A stretch of DNA of 64,000 nucleotides from Datisca glomerata (GCA_003255025.1 QANY01008108.1:245043-309042); one strand, 5' to 3'. Positions 1 through 9,556 are shown, numbered from the stretch's first letter. Notes: generated from the letters alone by a model not told the origin. Numbers and translations are program-made.

Positions 1-112
1 TCAATTCGGGTTCGATTTAACCACATTAATTGAAAAGGAAATGGACCCGGCGCTGACACCGGGCTTCGACCTCGACTCAATTCGGGTTCGATTTAACCAC
101 ATTAATTGAAAA
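1..112. repeat. Ogre 3' UTR minisatellite, edge of array (copy 1)
   Basis: Two units carry the motif GGTTCGATTTAACC, starting near 9 and 85, with the phrases GACACCGGGCTTCGACC and CTCGACTCAATTCGGG between them. The same array is complete in copy 2 (32370-33015). It lies just beyond the integrase end, where Ogre elements are known to carry variable tandem repeats. The array continues out of the window. Confidence 0.85.
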
Positions 113-271
113 GAAAGAAGAAAAAAAAAGGCTCTTCATTGATGATGAACAATGTTTACACACGATGTTTTGGAAAAAGAAAAGAGAACAAAAAAATGTA
201 AGAAGAATTTCTCCAGTATTCGAGACAGCTTTAGCATTTTTTTTAACTTCATTTTCCCATACTTAGAGTGG

Positions 272-1189
272 TCAAACGAAGTACTTCTTGACTGCATTAG
301 AATTAACCGTGTGCGGTAAATCATCTCCATCCATGTTTGTTAGCATGAGAGCTCCTCTCGAGAAATCTTTTTTGACAATGAAAGGTCCCTCATAATTTGG
401 GGTCCACTTCCCTCGGTGATCCTTTTGATATGAGAGTATCTTTTTTAACACCAAGTCTCCTTCTCGGAAACATCGGGGATGCAATTTTTTGTCATATGCG
501 TGCATCATTTTTCTTTGATATAATTGCCCTCTACATAATGCCGTCAATCTTTTTTCCTCGATGAAATTTAATTGCTCATGTCGTGTCTGTACCCACTCTG
601 TTTCTTCTAATTTCACCTCCATTAAGACTCTGAGGAAGGGAATTTCCACCTCAATTGGAAGGACTGCTTCCATGCCATATACCAAAGAGAATGGCGTTGC
701 CCCAGTTGATGTTCTAACTGATGTACGGTACCCATGCAGTGCAAACGGGGGCATCTCATGCCAATCTTTATAAACATCCGTCATCTTCTCTATGATCCTT
801 TTTATGTTCTTATTGGCTGCTTCTACTGCTCCGTTCATTTTCGGACGATAAGGAGACGAGTTATGATGCTTAATTTTGAATTGTTCACATAATTCTTTCA
901 TCATCTTGTTATTTAAATTTGTCCCATTATCTGTGATGATCCTTCCAGGTAGACCATATCGACAAATTATCTCCTTTTTAATAAACTTAACAACCGCACT
1001 TCTGGTTACACTTGAATAAGAACTTGCCTCCACCCATTTGGTAAAATAATCTATAGATACCAAAATGAAGCGATGCCCGTTAGAGGCTTTGGGTGTGATG
1101 GGACCAATGACGTCTATTCCCCACATAGAGAACGGCCAAGGCGCGGCCATTACATGTAAAGGGGATGCAGGTATGTGAATTTTATCCAC
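272..1189 (-). CDS. Ogre integrase domain (copy 1)
   Basis: This 305-aa open frame holds the integrase catalytic core, which joins reverse-transcribed DNA to the host chromosome. The D,D-E triad is visible: the first Asp in VSIDYFTKW, the second in ITDNGTN, and the Glu in NGAVEAANK. A C-terminal segment with GPFIVKK follows, resembling the gypsy integrase C-terminal region. The annotated start (M before DKIHIPA) is only the first Met after a stop: the N-terminal zinc-binding part lies upstream across a TGA at 1259-1261, in the neighbouring RNase H frame. In a working element this would be released from one polyprotein with RT. The domain itself is open, but it is cut off from the finger and from RT. 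Confidence 0.9.
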   Translation of the reverse strand: MDKIHIPASPLHVMAAPWPFSMWGIDVIGPITPKASNGHRFILVSIDYFTKWVEASSYSSVTRSAVVKFIKKEIICRYGLPGRIITDNGTNLNNKMMKELCEQFKIKHHNSSPYRPKMNGAVEAANKNIKRIIEKMTDVYKDWHEMPPFALHGYRTSVRTSTGATPFSLVYGMEAVLPIEVEIPFLRVLMEVKLEETEWVQTRHEQLNFIEEKRLTALCRGQLYQRKMMHAYDKKLHPRCFREGDLVLKKILSYQKDHRGKWTPNYEGPFIVKKDFSRGALMLTNMDGDDLPHTVNSNAVKKYFV

Positions 1190-1258
1190 ATAAATTTGAC
1201 ATTTATGACATCTCCTGGCGTACTTGATGCAGTCAGATTCTAGAGTTAACCAATAATA

Positions 1259-2332
1259 TCATGCTCTTAAGATTTGTTTGGCCATCATATATCCATTAGC
1301 ATGAACTCCACAAACTCCTTCATAAACCTCCTCTATGATTTGATTCGCTTCCCTTGCATCAACACATCTTAAGAGCACCATATCATGGTTTTTTTTGTAG
1401 AGTATTTCACCATTCAAAAAGAAACCCATGGACAATCTTCTAATAGTGCGTTTATCATTCTCAGAAGCCTTGGATGGATATTCTCCATTCTTTATATACT
1501 GTTTGATGTCGTAATACCAAGGTCTTGTGTCTGGCTCTTCTTCAATGCTCATACAGTGAGCAGGAAAATCTCGCCTCTCAATTTTTATGGGTTGAACTTC
1601 TTCCTTAAAGTCTGCAGCAAACATGAACGCTAGAGTTACCAACGCATCTGCGATTTGATTATTCTCTCTGGGTATATGGTCAAATGAGATCACTTCAAAA
1701 GTTTGACTTAACTTAGTGACATGTTTTTTATAAAGTATTAACTTATAGTCTCTAGCTTCCCATTCTCCGTTTAGTTGTCGTATCACCAATAGCAAATCTC
1801 CGTACACTCGAAGCTTCTTTATCTTCATATCACAAGCTGCTTGAATTCCCATAGAACATGCCTCATATTCTACCACATTATTTGTACAGTCAAAGTATAG
1901 TTTTGCCGTGAATGGAAAAAAAATTCCTTTAGGTGATATGAAGATTGCTCCAATTCCATGTTCTACATCATTAGATGCACCATCAAATAACATTGTCCAC
2001 AATTCTGGGTCTGCAGATTCTTCTTCATTTTTGAATATGACTGAAATGCTCTCATCAGGGAAATCAAACTTCATAGGCTCATAATCTTGCATTGGTTGAT
2101 CTGCCAGATAATCAGCAAGTACGCTTCCTTTTATTGACTTCCTCGTGACATAGACAATATCATATTCTGTGAATAACATTTGCCATTTAGCAAGCCGTCC
2201 AGAAAGTGATGGCTTTTCAAAGATATACTTGATAGGGTCCATCTTTGAAATTAAGCAAGTGGTGTGGTATAACATGTATTGTCTAAGTCGAAGAGCAATC
2301 CAAGCCAATGCACAACACGTTTTCTCCAACAT
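1259..2332 (-). CDS. Ogre RNase H region with second, archaeal-like RNase H and integrase finger (copy 1)
   Basis: The 357-aa frame starts in the end of the ordinary gypsy RNase H (LRQYMLYHTT, then YIFEKPSLSGRLAKWQM, KGSVLADYLADQP) and continues into a complete second RNase H. That one shows LFDGAS, VVEYEA, RVYGD and NNQIADAL, which supply the four acidic positions D, E, D, D. Tat-clade elements are known to have gained an extra archaeal-type RNase H, and this fits. The frame ends in the integrase zinc finger, where GVHANGY has Tyr in place of the second His. A TGA then stops it where copy 2 has an Arg codon. The first half of the ordinary RNase H (2333-2503) is separated by a TAA where copy 2 reads Gln. 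Confidence 0.88.
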   Translation of the reverse strand: MLEKTCCALAWIALRLRQYMLYHTTCLISKMDPIKYIFEKPSLSGRLAKWQMLFTEYDIVYVTRKSIKGSVLADYLADQPMQDYEPMKFDFPDESISVIFKNEEESADPELWTMLFDGASNDVEHGIGAIFISPKGIFFPFTAKLYFDCTNNVVEYEACSMGIQAACDMKIKKLRVYGDLLLVIRQLNGEWEARDYKLILYKKHVTKLSQTFEVISFDHIPRENNQIADALVTLAFMFAADFKEEVQPIKIERRDFPAHCMSIEEEPDTRPWYYDIKQYIKNGEYPSKASENDKRTIRRLSMGFFLNGEILYKKNHDMVLLRCVDAREANQIIEEVYEGVCGVHANGYMMAKQILRA

Positions 2333-2503
2333 CGAATAATTAGCCTCATAATTTGTGAACCTTTTGCTTAAATAGTATATTGCTTATTCTTTCCTTCCAG
2401 AAGCGTCATGCTGACCAAGTACGCAACCCATGGATTTTTCTGTTACTGTAAGATACAAAATGAGTGGACGCCCTGGAGTTGGAGGAACAAGTATGGGTGG
2501 ATT
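2333..2503 (-). pseudogene. First part of Ogre RNase H, interrupted (copy 1)
   Basis: This short segment between the RT frame and the RNase H frame encodes the start of the gypsy RNase H, with phrases like PTPGRP, GCVLGQHDASGRKE and NYEANYSMLEKTC in the minus-strand frame. It is cut by a stop following GRKE, where copy 2 reads GRKEQAIHYL. Loss of this bridge separates RT from its RNase H in copy 1. Confidence 0.7.
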
Positions 2504-3766
2504 TTACAAGTATTGCTTGATCTTCTCAAAAGCAATTTGACAATCATCATTCCATCCTTCTGTATCACTTTTGCGGAGAAGTTTAAAAATAGGTTCACAA
2601 GTTGCAGTTAGTTGTGAGATGAAACGGGCTATGTAATTTAATCTCCCCAAGAAACCTCTAACTTCCTTTTGAGTTTGAGGTGGTGGCATATCAATGATGG
2701 TTCGAACCTTATCAGGGTCAACTTTTATTCCTTCCTTGCTCACGACAAAACCAAGTAGTTTCCCTGAAGACGTTGCAAATGTAAATTTTGTCGGGTTAAG
2801 CTTTAACTGGAACTTTCTCAACCGTCTAAATAGTTTTCGTAAAGTGACTGTATGATCTTCTCCTTGACGTGATTTGGCAATCATATCATCAACGTACACT
2901 TCGATTTCTTTATCCATCATATCATGAAACAATGTTACCATTGCCCGCTGGTAAGTTGCCCCTGCATTCTTCAGACAAAATGGCATAACCTTATAACAAA
3001 ATGTACCCCACAAAGTTATAAAAGTCATCTTTTCACGGTCTTCAGGAGCCATTTTGATTTGGTTATACCCCAAATAACCATCCATGAAAGAGAAGGTTAA
3101 ATGTCCCGCAGTGTTATCTACTAAGACATCGATATGAGGCAATGGAAAATTATCCTTGGGGCTTGCCCGATTTAAATCTTTATAATCGACGCACACCTTT
3201 ACTTTCCCATTTTTCTTCAACACTGGGACTATGTTAGCAACCCATTCATGATATTTTGCTACTTCTAGAAAGCCCGCATCTACTTGCTTTTTAACTTCTT
3301 CTTTGATCTGTACCAGCATGTCTGGTTTCATTTTCCTTAACTTTTGTCGCACTGGTTTACTTTCGGGCATAAGTGGCAAATGATGAACCACGATATCAGT
3401 GTCAAGACCTGGCATATCTTGGTAAGACCATGCAAAAAAATCAATATACTCTTTGAGTAAGTCAATTAATTCTCGGCGGCCTTGGCTTGTCATAGAAGTG
3501 CCGATTTGGACTTCTTTCGTCTCTCCCTCCAATCCCAAATTTATCACCTCCGTTAACTCTTGATATGGTTGAGTTATTTTTTCATCTGACTCTACCATTT
3601 TTAACATTTTCGGAGATGGTTCGAAATTATCCTCGTCACTTTCACTTGACTCTACGCTAAGAATGGGATTGTCAAAGTTGTTGCTTATGCTCTTGTTTTC
3701 AAAATCACCGTTCTCGAACCTGAATCGGATTATTGGATGAAAAGAAGGCGAAAGAAAAAAAAACAA
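2504..3766 (-). CDS. Ogre reverse transcriptase (copy 1)
   Basis: The open frame is 420 aa. Recognisable RT blocks run from VHHLPLMPESKPVRQKLRKM (about residue 127) through VCVDYKDLNRASPKDNFPLP, FSFMDGYLGYNQI (Asp about 229) and the catalytic YVDD (291-294). FTFATSSGKLLGFVVSKEGI and GFLGRLNYIARFI follow. The reported start Met lies in a low-complexity leader (MFFFLSPSFH) that is probably intron. The likely first coding base after splicing is 3719, just after a CAG acceptor at 3722-3720, giving an acidic N-terminal tail with SESDEDN. The frame closes at 2504, just inside RNase H. All RT catalytic Asp residues are present, so the domain looks intact although the polyprotein is not. Confidence 0.93.
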   Translation of the reverse strand: MFFFLSPSFHPIIRFRFENGDFENKSISNNFDNPILSVESSESDEDNFEPSPKMLKMVESDEKITQPYQELTEVINLGLEGETKEVQIGTSMTSQGRRELIDLLKEYIDFFAWSYQDMPGLDTDIVVHHLPLMPESKPVRQKLRKMKPDMLVQIKEEVKKQVDAGFLEVAKYHEWVANIVPVLKKNGKVKVCVDYKDLNRASPKDNFPLPHIDVLVDNTAGHLTFSFMDGYLGYNQIKMAPEDREKMTFITLWGTFCYKVMPFCLKNAGATYQRAMVTLFHDMMDKEIEVYVDDMIAKSRQGEDHTVTLRKLFRRLRKFQLKLNPTKFTFATSSGKLLGFVVSKEGIKVDPDKVRTIIDMPPPQTQKEVRGFLGRLNYIARFISQLTATCEPIFKLLRKSDTEGWNDDCQIAFEKIKQYL

Positions 3767-4357
3767 TGCATGAGTATCGACAACATTTCAGAAATGGAAA
3801 AAGAAGACATAAAAGGAAGAAACAAAAAGAACTGGAATTATATTTATCATAAGCAAAAGGAGACGAAACAAGTTTTTAGATTTTCATTCAAAAAGATGAC
3901 ATGAAATAGACGAGAACATAGTCCCATAACAATGAAATTCCTAAGGCATTGGGTATAATCATTAGAATTTTGGCATGAACACATTGCTCTTGAAAATTCT
4001 CGAGAAGCATTGGTAGTTCGGTGACGTCCCAATTGTTAAGTTCATGATCTGAATCGTATCGAGAAACCAAGTCCTCTGTACTTGAACTTGATGATTTTCC
4101 CAGGATTGCGGATATTGAAAGCTCGGCGATATCATCTTCAAGGTTGTACTGCTCTACTAAAAGCGGTTCTTCGAATGAAATTTCCCCACTTCTAAAGGAT
4201 TTAGAAATATGGGGTATGATTGCCATTTCCACATCGAATTCCCTATTTTCAAGCCTAGCAATCCTCTTTTATTTCTTTTGAGCTTCCACTCTCCCTCTAT
4301 CGGCCTTGGTCGGTCTATATCCAAGTCCAAACCTTTGCTCATTCTTGTCCCAGTCAA
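3720..4357 (-). other. Probable intron/spacer between Ogre protease and RT (copy 1)
   Basis: Protease and RT lie in different frames, about 590 bases apart. Just before the RT frame the minus strand has a pyrimidine-rich tract (GCATTG, then a T-run, TTTCTTTCGCC) and CAG|GTTCGAG at 3720/3719, a good 3' splice site. Ogre elements are known to splice an intron at this place. I cannot fix the 5' splice site. Two short frames inside (4157-4357 and 3888-4232) encode the end of the protease/G-patch region and an acidic, Ser-rich stretch, so the intron probably begins below about 3960. The matching interval in copy 2 is about 37330-37835. Confidence 0.6.
4157..4357 (-). pseudogene. Frameshifted continuation of Ogre protease C-terminal region (copy 1)
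   Basis: The frame encodes MSKGLDLDIDRPRPIEGEWK and LKRNKRGLLGLKIGNS, matching by position the stretch after the G-patch-like motif in copy 2, which reads WDKNEQRFGLGYRLTKVD and then VEAQKKEKW. The 4358-6292 frame stops at GIKN just before it, so a small indel near 4358 moved the reading frame. It is part of the protease ORF rather than a separate gene. Confidence 0.6.
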
Positions 4358-6292
4358 TTAATTTTTTATGCCTTGATGCTCACTCCCGAGTCCCTTACCT
4401 GGCTGGTATCCCCCTTTGATCATCAACATTGCAACCATCTCAGATGTTTTTGATAGGTTTGGCGTTGGAGAGGGTTTCCCACTAGCAAAAAATGTGGTGT
4501 TCGCAATCTCAAATGATCGAAATGAGGACTCCAATGCTTCCTCTGCCGCCTCGACATATGGCATGGTGGCTGGCTTGGATACCAAAAAATCTTCTTCCCC
4601 ATATATACAAATGAGTTTATGATCCATTATGAATTTCAGCTTCTGATGTAAGGAAGAAGGTACTGCCCCAGCAGAGTGAATCCATGGTCGACCCAAAAGG
4701 AAACTGTACGCTGGATTTATGTCCATCACTTGGAAAACAATATTAAATATGCATGGTCCAATTCGAATAGGTATCTCTATGTCTCCGATTACTTCTCTTC
4801 GGGTGCCCTCGAATGCTCTTACTATCATCATGCTCGGCCGCATATGTGTCTCGTCCACTGGGAGCTTTGCTAGTGTGGATCTTGGCATTACATTTAGAGA
4901 TGAGCCGTTATCAATCAATATTTTTGCAACAATATAATCCCTACATTTTATGGATATATGTAAAGCTTTGGTGTGCCTAGTACCATCGGCCGGGATTTCA
5001 TCATCTGTGAAAGTGATAAAATTCGGTGCGGTAATATTTCCCACAATTCCACTCAACTTCTCCACCGTAATGTCATGACAGACATATGCTTGATTCAAAA
5101 CCTTCAATAATGCTTGGAGATGTGGTTCAGAATTCAGAAAGAGTGACAGTAAGGATATGCGAGCAGGTAAGCGATTAAGTTGTTCAATCACCTTATACTC
5201 GCTTTGCTTGATGAGCTTCAAAAATTCACATACTTCTTCTTCAGACATTGCTATTTCTTTCTCCATACCTCTTATTATATCTGGGTCTATCACTTGGCCG
5301 CCATGCATTTCTCCTTGGAATTCATGACCATTGTCGCCTTCTTTGGCCTTCCCTTTCCTTTGCCTTTCAAACACATCGCTTTTATCCGTTTTCAAAACTT
5401 CTGGCGTGTAGCATCTGCCACTCCTCGTCATCCCACCTACTCCTGAAATATTAGTTATGGGGAGATCGAGGTAAGATGGATTTAGCTCTTGATTTTTATC
5501 GTTACTGCTTGTAATAACCTCATATCCGTACATCCATGGTATTGCTCTTGAATCTTTGTAAGCGAACGCACCCGGTATTTGAATGGTGATAGGCATCGGA
5601 GCATAAGACGTAGTTGTGCGAGTTGACTTTTCCTCGTAATGTATTGTGAGAGGTTTTGGGATATAGAACGACATTTCAACATTAACTTCAGATGATTCTT
5701 TAGTTATCATGAGGACTAAAAAGTCATCTTCTTGGTATTCCCTTTCTCCTTTATGACTTATTGTAAGTATCTTTGCATCCAACCACTTTTGCACTTCCTT
5801 TTTAAAATCAGCACACTCCTCAATTGTATGCCCCGTCACCTTCTTATGAAACAAACAATCGAAGTCATGCATAGGCTTCCTAGAAACGCACTCATCCTCT
5901 GAGCGTGTTAGGTAGGTGTACCCTGCTCTAGAAAGATGATGGAAAAGTGTTTCCATTGACGTGCTCACATCTTCCACGTCCCTATTTCCATATGAAAAAT
6001 ATTCCTCAATTGCATTCACGGCAAGATTCCCATGATTTGGTAGAGGGTCGGAATTGATATCTGGATTCCCATTTTCCTTTTTGAAATTCAACCATCCAGC
6101 CTTGATCAGTGCTTGTACTCTACCTTTTAATGCCGTGAAATTCTCAGTCGAATGTCCCACTGTCCCAGCATGATACTCACAGCGAGCAGTCGGATCATAC
6201 CACCTTGGGTATGGTGGTTGTAGAGGTTTATAAGGAATTGGCACCAATTGATTATTCTGTATCAATTGAGGTAAGAGTTCTGTATATGACAT
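4358..6292 (-). CDS. Ogre gag C-terminus plus aspartic protease and G-patch-like tail (copy 1)
   Basis: This 644-aa frame first carries the gag end. Two finger-like motifs are visible: CEYHAGTVGHSTENF (about 38-52, final Cys replaced by Phe; copy 2 keeps ENC) and FDCLFHKKVTGHTIEEC (about 144-160). A variable linker with many Pro and acidic residues follows. The retroviral-type aspartic protease comes next: active site IDNGSS at 460-465, GDIEIPIRIG near 503, and LLGRPWIH at 532-539. The tail ends in GGYQPGKGLG (627-636), which fits a G-patch glycine pattern. The protease would cut the polyprotein in the virus-like particle. The Met chosen is the first in frame; gag actually begins upstream near 7578, in broken frames. 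Confidence 0.9.
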   Translation of the reverse strand: MSYTELLPQLIQNNQLVPIPYKPLQPPYPRWYDPTARCEYHAGTVGHSTENFTALKGRVQALIKAGWLNFKKENGNPDINSDPLPNHGNLAVNAIEEYFSYGNRDVEDVSTSMETLFHHLSRAGYTYLTRSEDECVSRKPMHDFDCLFHKKVTGHTIEECADFKKEVQKWLDAKILTISHKGEREYQEDDFLVLMITKESSEVNVEMSFYIPKPLTIHYEEKSTRTTTSYAPMPITIQIPGAFAYKDSRAIPWMYGYEVITSSNDKNQELNPSYLDLPITNISGVGGMTRSGRCYTPEVLKTDKSDVFERQRKGKAKEGDNGHEFQGEMHGGQVIDPDIIRGMEKEIAMSEEEVCEFLKLIKQSEYKVIEQLNRLPARISLLSLFLNSEPHLQALLKVLNQAYVCHDITVEKLSGIVGNITAPNFITFTDDEIPADGTRHTKALHISIKCRDYIVAKILIDNGSSLNVMPRSTLAKLPVDETHMRPSMMIVRAFEGTRREVIGDIEIPIRIGPCIFNIVFQVMDINPAYSFLLGRPWIHSAGAVPSSLHQKLKFIMDHKLICIYGEEDFLVSKPATMPYVEAAEEALESSFRSFEIANTTFFASGKPSPTPNLSKTSEMVAMLMIKGGYQPGKGLGSEHQGIKN

Positions 6293-6299
6293 GGGGATT

Positions 6300-7578
6300 G
6301 GATCATATTGGATAAAACGTTGATTATTTCTATTTCCCCTCAGAGGCTGATCAGCCTGACCAATATTTTGCTGGTGAGCCGGTGGTCTGAAACCGGGTCT
6401 TGGGTTATTTTGAAATGTTGATTGTTGAGGTGATAATTGTACGGAATTTGTGAGGTATTAGCCACATATAATGTTGTAGACTTGGGTCCTTCCCCATACT
6501 TTGAAAATCCTGATCCTGAGTTCACAGCTTATGATGGGTACCCGAAATTGATCATCTGCACATCCCTTTCTTTTCGCTTCAATGGAGGCCCATTTTTTGC
6601 TGACGATGTATCTGATATAATTTTCAAAATTCTTCCATTCTTTATCCCATACTCAATCCTTTCACCGATCACTATGATGTCAGAGAAGTTGTTTGAAGCG
6701 TTTCCAATCATTCTGTCATAGAATGGAGGTTTCAAGGTGTTAATAAACATTTCAGCCATCTCCTTCTCTGACAATGGGGGGTGTACCTGAGCAGCTAATT
6801 CCCTCCAAACGATCAGGGGCTATGTCTATGTTGTACTTATATTGTCTTAAAAAAGCATCTGCTAGATCTTTCCACCTCCGAATATGTTGGTTATCCAATT
6901 GGATATACCAACGAGATGTGGCTCCCATCAGGCTATCTTGAAAGAAATGAATCAGGAGCTTATCATCATTTGCACAAGCAGTCATTTTTCTGCAGTACAT
7001 AATAAGGTGACTTCTGGGGCACGTACTACCATCATATTTTTCAAACTCAGGTAGTTTGAATTTATGTGGGATGTTCACATCAGGGACCAAATATAATTGG
7101 GTAGCATCAATGGTACCGTATACATCAGATCCTTCAATAGCACATAATCTCTCCTCTAGAAAGTCCAATTTATCCTTCAATCATGGGTCATCACTTGGCT
7201 TGGTAATAGGCTTATGCATCTTTGGGTCATCAACATCGGTTATGATGATTGGCTCATTAACGAGTTCGCCTTGTGGAGTGAAAGCTTGGTTGTGACCACA
7301 TGCCATCGCGAATGGGTTGTACCTAGTTTTCCCTGTCTGCATTGTTTCCTGGACATTTGGAAATGGATGATGCTGGATATTTATTGGTGGTGAAGCGTGC
7401 TGAAACTGGTTTACTTGATGACGTTGATATGTTGGAGTGAACCCAGGAGGGTAAAGTGGAGTATCGTTTGGCAGTGATTTTGCGGATTTTCAAAATAGGC
7501 CTTTCCTTTACTTGCGGCTAGGAGTTTGAGGACTTTAGCCATTTGCTCTCGTGATTGCTCTCTTTCTTGCTTGTCCAT
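6300..7578 (-). pseudogene. Ogre gag capsid region, frameshifted (copy 1)
   Basis: The natural start appears to be the ATG at 7578-7576 (minus), giving a Gln/Glu-rich N-terminus (MDKQEREQSREQMAKVLK). The capsid core lies at 6752-7180, with PHKFKLPEFEKYDGSTCPR, LIHFFQDSLMGATSRWYIQL and DLADAFLRQYKYN, the retrotransposon gag signature. It continues after a frame change at 6529-6774 (FINTLKPPFYDRMIGNAS) and again at 6340-6525. Against copy 2, copy 1 has lost roughly 70 bases near 6815, including the RRMEKS segment. Gag would form the particle shell; this copy cannot make it whole. Confidence 0.82.
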
Positions 7579-8134
7579 GACCCTAACTTGAGCTCGAGTT
7601 CGATAGGGATGTCGAAGTTGTCGGGCTATCTTTGGAAATATTTTTTAAAATAAAAATAAAGCAATGAGATGTAGATTTTTGCTAATAAAAAGAAGAAATA
7701 ATGAGAGTAAACTTATGCATGAGAAATGATACTGCGCAAAGTGAAAGTTCTAAAGTAATCAATTTCATTCAATTAGTAGAGCCATCCACTACATTTGAGT
7801 ATGTGGAAGTCAATTACATTACTTCATAACATGAGTTCATACAAAATGACCAAAATGACCCAAATCCCGATTGACTTCTTCCAAAAATTTAGACAAGTTC
7901 TCCCCATTAGGATGGATGGGCAAGACATTTTTCTTCAAAAATGAAGCTTGTTCCGCCAACTTGCCCGCTCTCACAGCCATGCCTTTAAGCCATTCCGCAG
8001 CCTACCCAGATCATTGTCGAATCGAGTTGTACTCTTGTTGTAGCAACTGATAAGCATATCTCAGTATATCAACATTAGCGTCATTATTTCTTGCCAACCT
8101 TTCTGCCACGTTCTGATAAGCTCTAACTTGGTGC
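7579..8134 (-). other. Ogre spacer between ORF1 and gag (copy 1)
   Basis: About 550 bases lie between the gag start and the open part of ORF1. The right half (about 7960-8134) still encodes the frameshifted C-terminal end of ORF1: copy 2 keeps in-frame RAYPNVAEKLARNNDANVD in the matching place. The left half (7600-7950) is A+T-rich and non-coding. It probably serves as the leader between the two ORFs. Confidence 0.55.
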
Positions 8135-9556
8135 TCAAGGCTTGCGATAACTGAAATAATTCTTTAGAATCATTTGTTGACTAGTCTTTTTAACTTTCTG
8201 ATTCTCTAAATCAACTAGCAAATTATCAATGATTCGTCGTAAGGCGTCATATTGCTCTTCTAACTCGACGATGTACGCATTTTTCTTATCAACAGTTCCC
8301 TTCACCTCTTCTAGAATTTCTCGTACCAATTTATTTTCCCTTTCTAACTTCACGATTTGATCCTCTTGTTCGTAGATTACCCCTCGCAAGTTTTTATTGT
8401 CTTCCGCCATCTTTCTAATTTTGTTGCCCAATTGGCGAGTGTCAGCTCCCAACTCTGAGTTTTTCCGCTTTAGATACGCCTGATCCTCAACCTTATTTCT
8501 TAACTCTTTGAGTCGTTCTTCAGCTTCGATTCTGTGTTTCTCAGACAAATTCGCCTCGACTGCTAGTCGTCTGTTTTCTTCCAAAAGGGCTAGAACTTTT
8601 TGACGCTCCTCATATAACTCATCTAGCTCCTCCTTTTTAGCAATCTTTTGATGAACTTCCAGTGATTTGGCTGATGGTACATCCTCAATTGGTAAGGCAA
8701 TAATTATTTTGTTTCTACTCTCAAGCCATGCTTCATACTCCTTTGTGCAGTTCATGCGATTCTTTTCATTTCGCATCCTTCTTGTTATTTTCCAAGCTCC
8801 AATCAGCTGCTGTAGTTTTAGTTCAATTTCTTGAGAATCGTAACTAACCTCAATATCCTTCAATGCATGCGTGGTGGGGACAAACTGTCTCATGTATAAT
8901 TGACGGAGTGCCATTAGCGGAGCATAACTAGTACAACCCCATGGTCCCGGGAGCGGAACCCATTGAAAATCACCACATCTGTAGATCATTGGTGTTAACG
9001 GCATCCAATGGGCTTTCCAAATAACATTCTCATCTTTCAACTTGGATAGGTATGAGAGCCAAGCCCCTTTTTTGGGAAACTGCGGATTCCATTTAGCCAT
9101 TCCAAATTCTGCAATAGGGATCCTTGTCTTCATCCATGGACTTGAGAACTTAAGTTGAGGACACTTGAAATCTAGCGGACATCTTAGATGAGTGAGAATC
9201 CAAATACACAAAAGAGTTGAGGAGCCGATGAACTTTCCTTTTCCAGACACTCGGATGTGATTCAAAGAATGGATAGTCTCAGCGAGAATTGAGATAACAG
9301 GGTTAACACCATGTTCGACTTGAAGGAACATTTTTATCACTTTATCATCCATATAACCTTGGATCTTTGGAAATAACACGGCGCCATAAATACACAGAGC
9401 ATAAAGAGTCATGGCTTTATCCTTCTTCAAGAAATTCTGGGTGAGATCTAGGAGGTAACCCAACGGCACACACTCATTTCCCCCTTTAATTTTTAAACTT
9501 TTCTCAATCTTAGAAGCATGGACAGTACCCAAGAGCTTAGACAAAGCTCTCTTCAA
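8135..9556 (-). CDS. Ogre extra ORF1 protein: DUF7745/plant-mobile-domain-like plus coiled coil (copy 1)
   Basis: The 473-aa frame upstream of gag is the extra ORF typical of Ogre. The N-terminal 250 residues are hydrophobic and mixed (ECVPLGYLLDLTQNFLKK, MTLYALCIYGAVLFPKI, STLLCIWILTHLRCPL, FQWVPLPGPWGCTSYAP). These resemble the uncharacterised domain found in plant-mobile-domain/DUF7745 proteins. The C-terminal 190 residues are a long charged heptad-repeat helix (KKEELDELYEERQKVLALLE, EERLKELRNKVEDQ, LVREILEEVKGTVDKK), so it likely oligomerises. Its biochemical role is unknown. More N-terminal coding lies upstream in other frames (9557-9968). Copy 2 has lost nearly all of the N-terminal domain. 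Confidence 0.8.
   Translation of the reverse strand: MKRALSKLLGTVHASKIEKSLKIKGGNECVPLGYLLDLTQNFLKKDKAMTLYALCIYGAVLFPKIQGYMDDKVIKMFLQVEHGVNPVISILAETIHSLNHIRVSGKGKFIGSSTLLCIWILTHLRCPLDFKCPQLKFSSPWMKTRIPIAEFGMAKWNPQFPKKGAWLSYLSKLKDENVIWKAHWMPLTPMIYRCGDFQWVPLPGPWGCTSYAPLMALRQLYMRQFVPTTHALKDIEVSYDSQEIELKLQQLIGAWKITRRMRNEKNRMNCTKEYEAWLESRNKIIIALPIEDVPSAKSLEVHQKIAKKEELDELYEERQKVLALLEENRRLAVEANLSEKHRIEAEERLKELRNKVEDQAYLKRKNSELGADTRQLGNKIRKMAEDNKNLRGVIYEQEDQIVKLERENKLVREILEEVKGTVDKKNAYIVELEEQYDALRRIIDNLLVDLENQKVKKTSQQMILKNYFSYRKP

Noticed and set aside
272..3766. Integrated plant pararetrovirus
   Set aside because: Integrase, LTRs, primer sites and Tat-type double RNase H identify LTR retrotransposons; no movement protein or coat features are seen.
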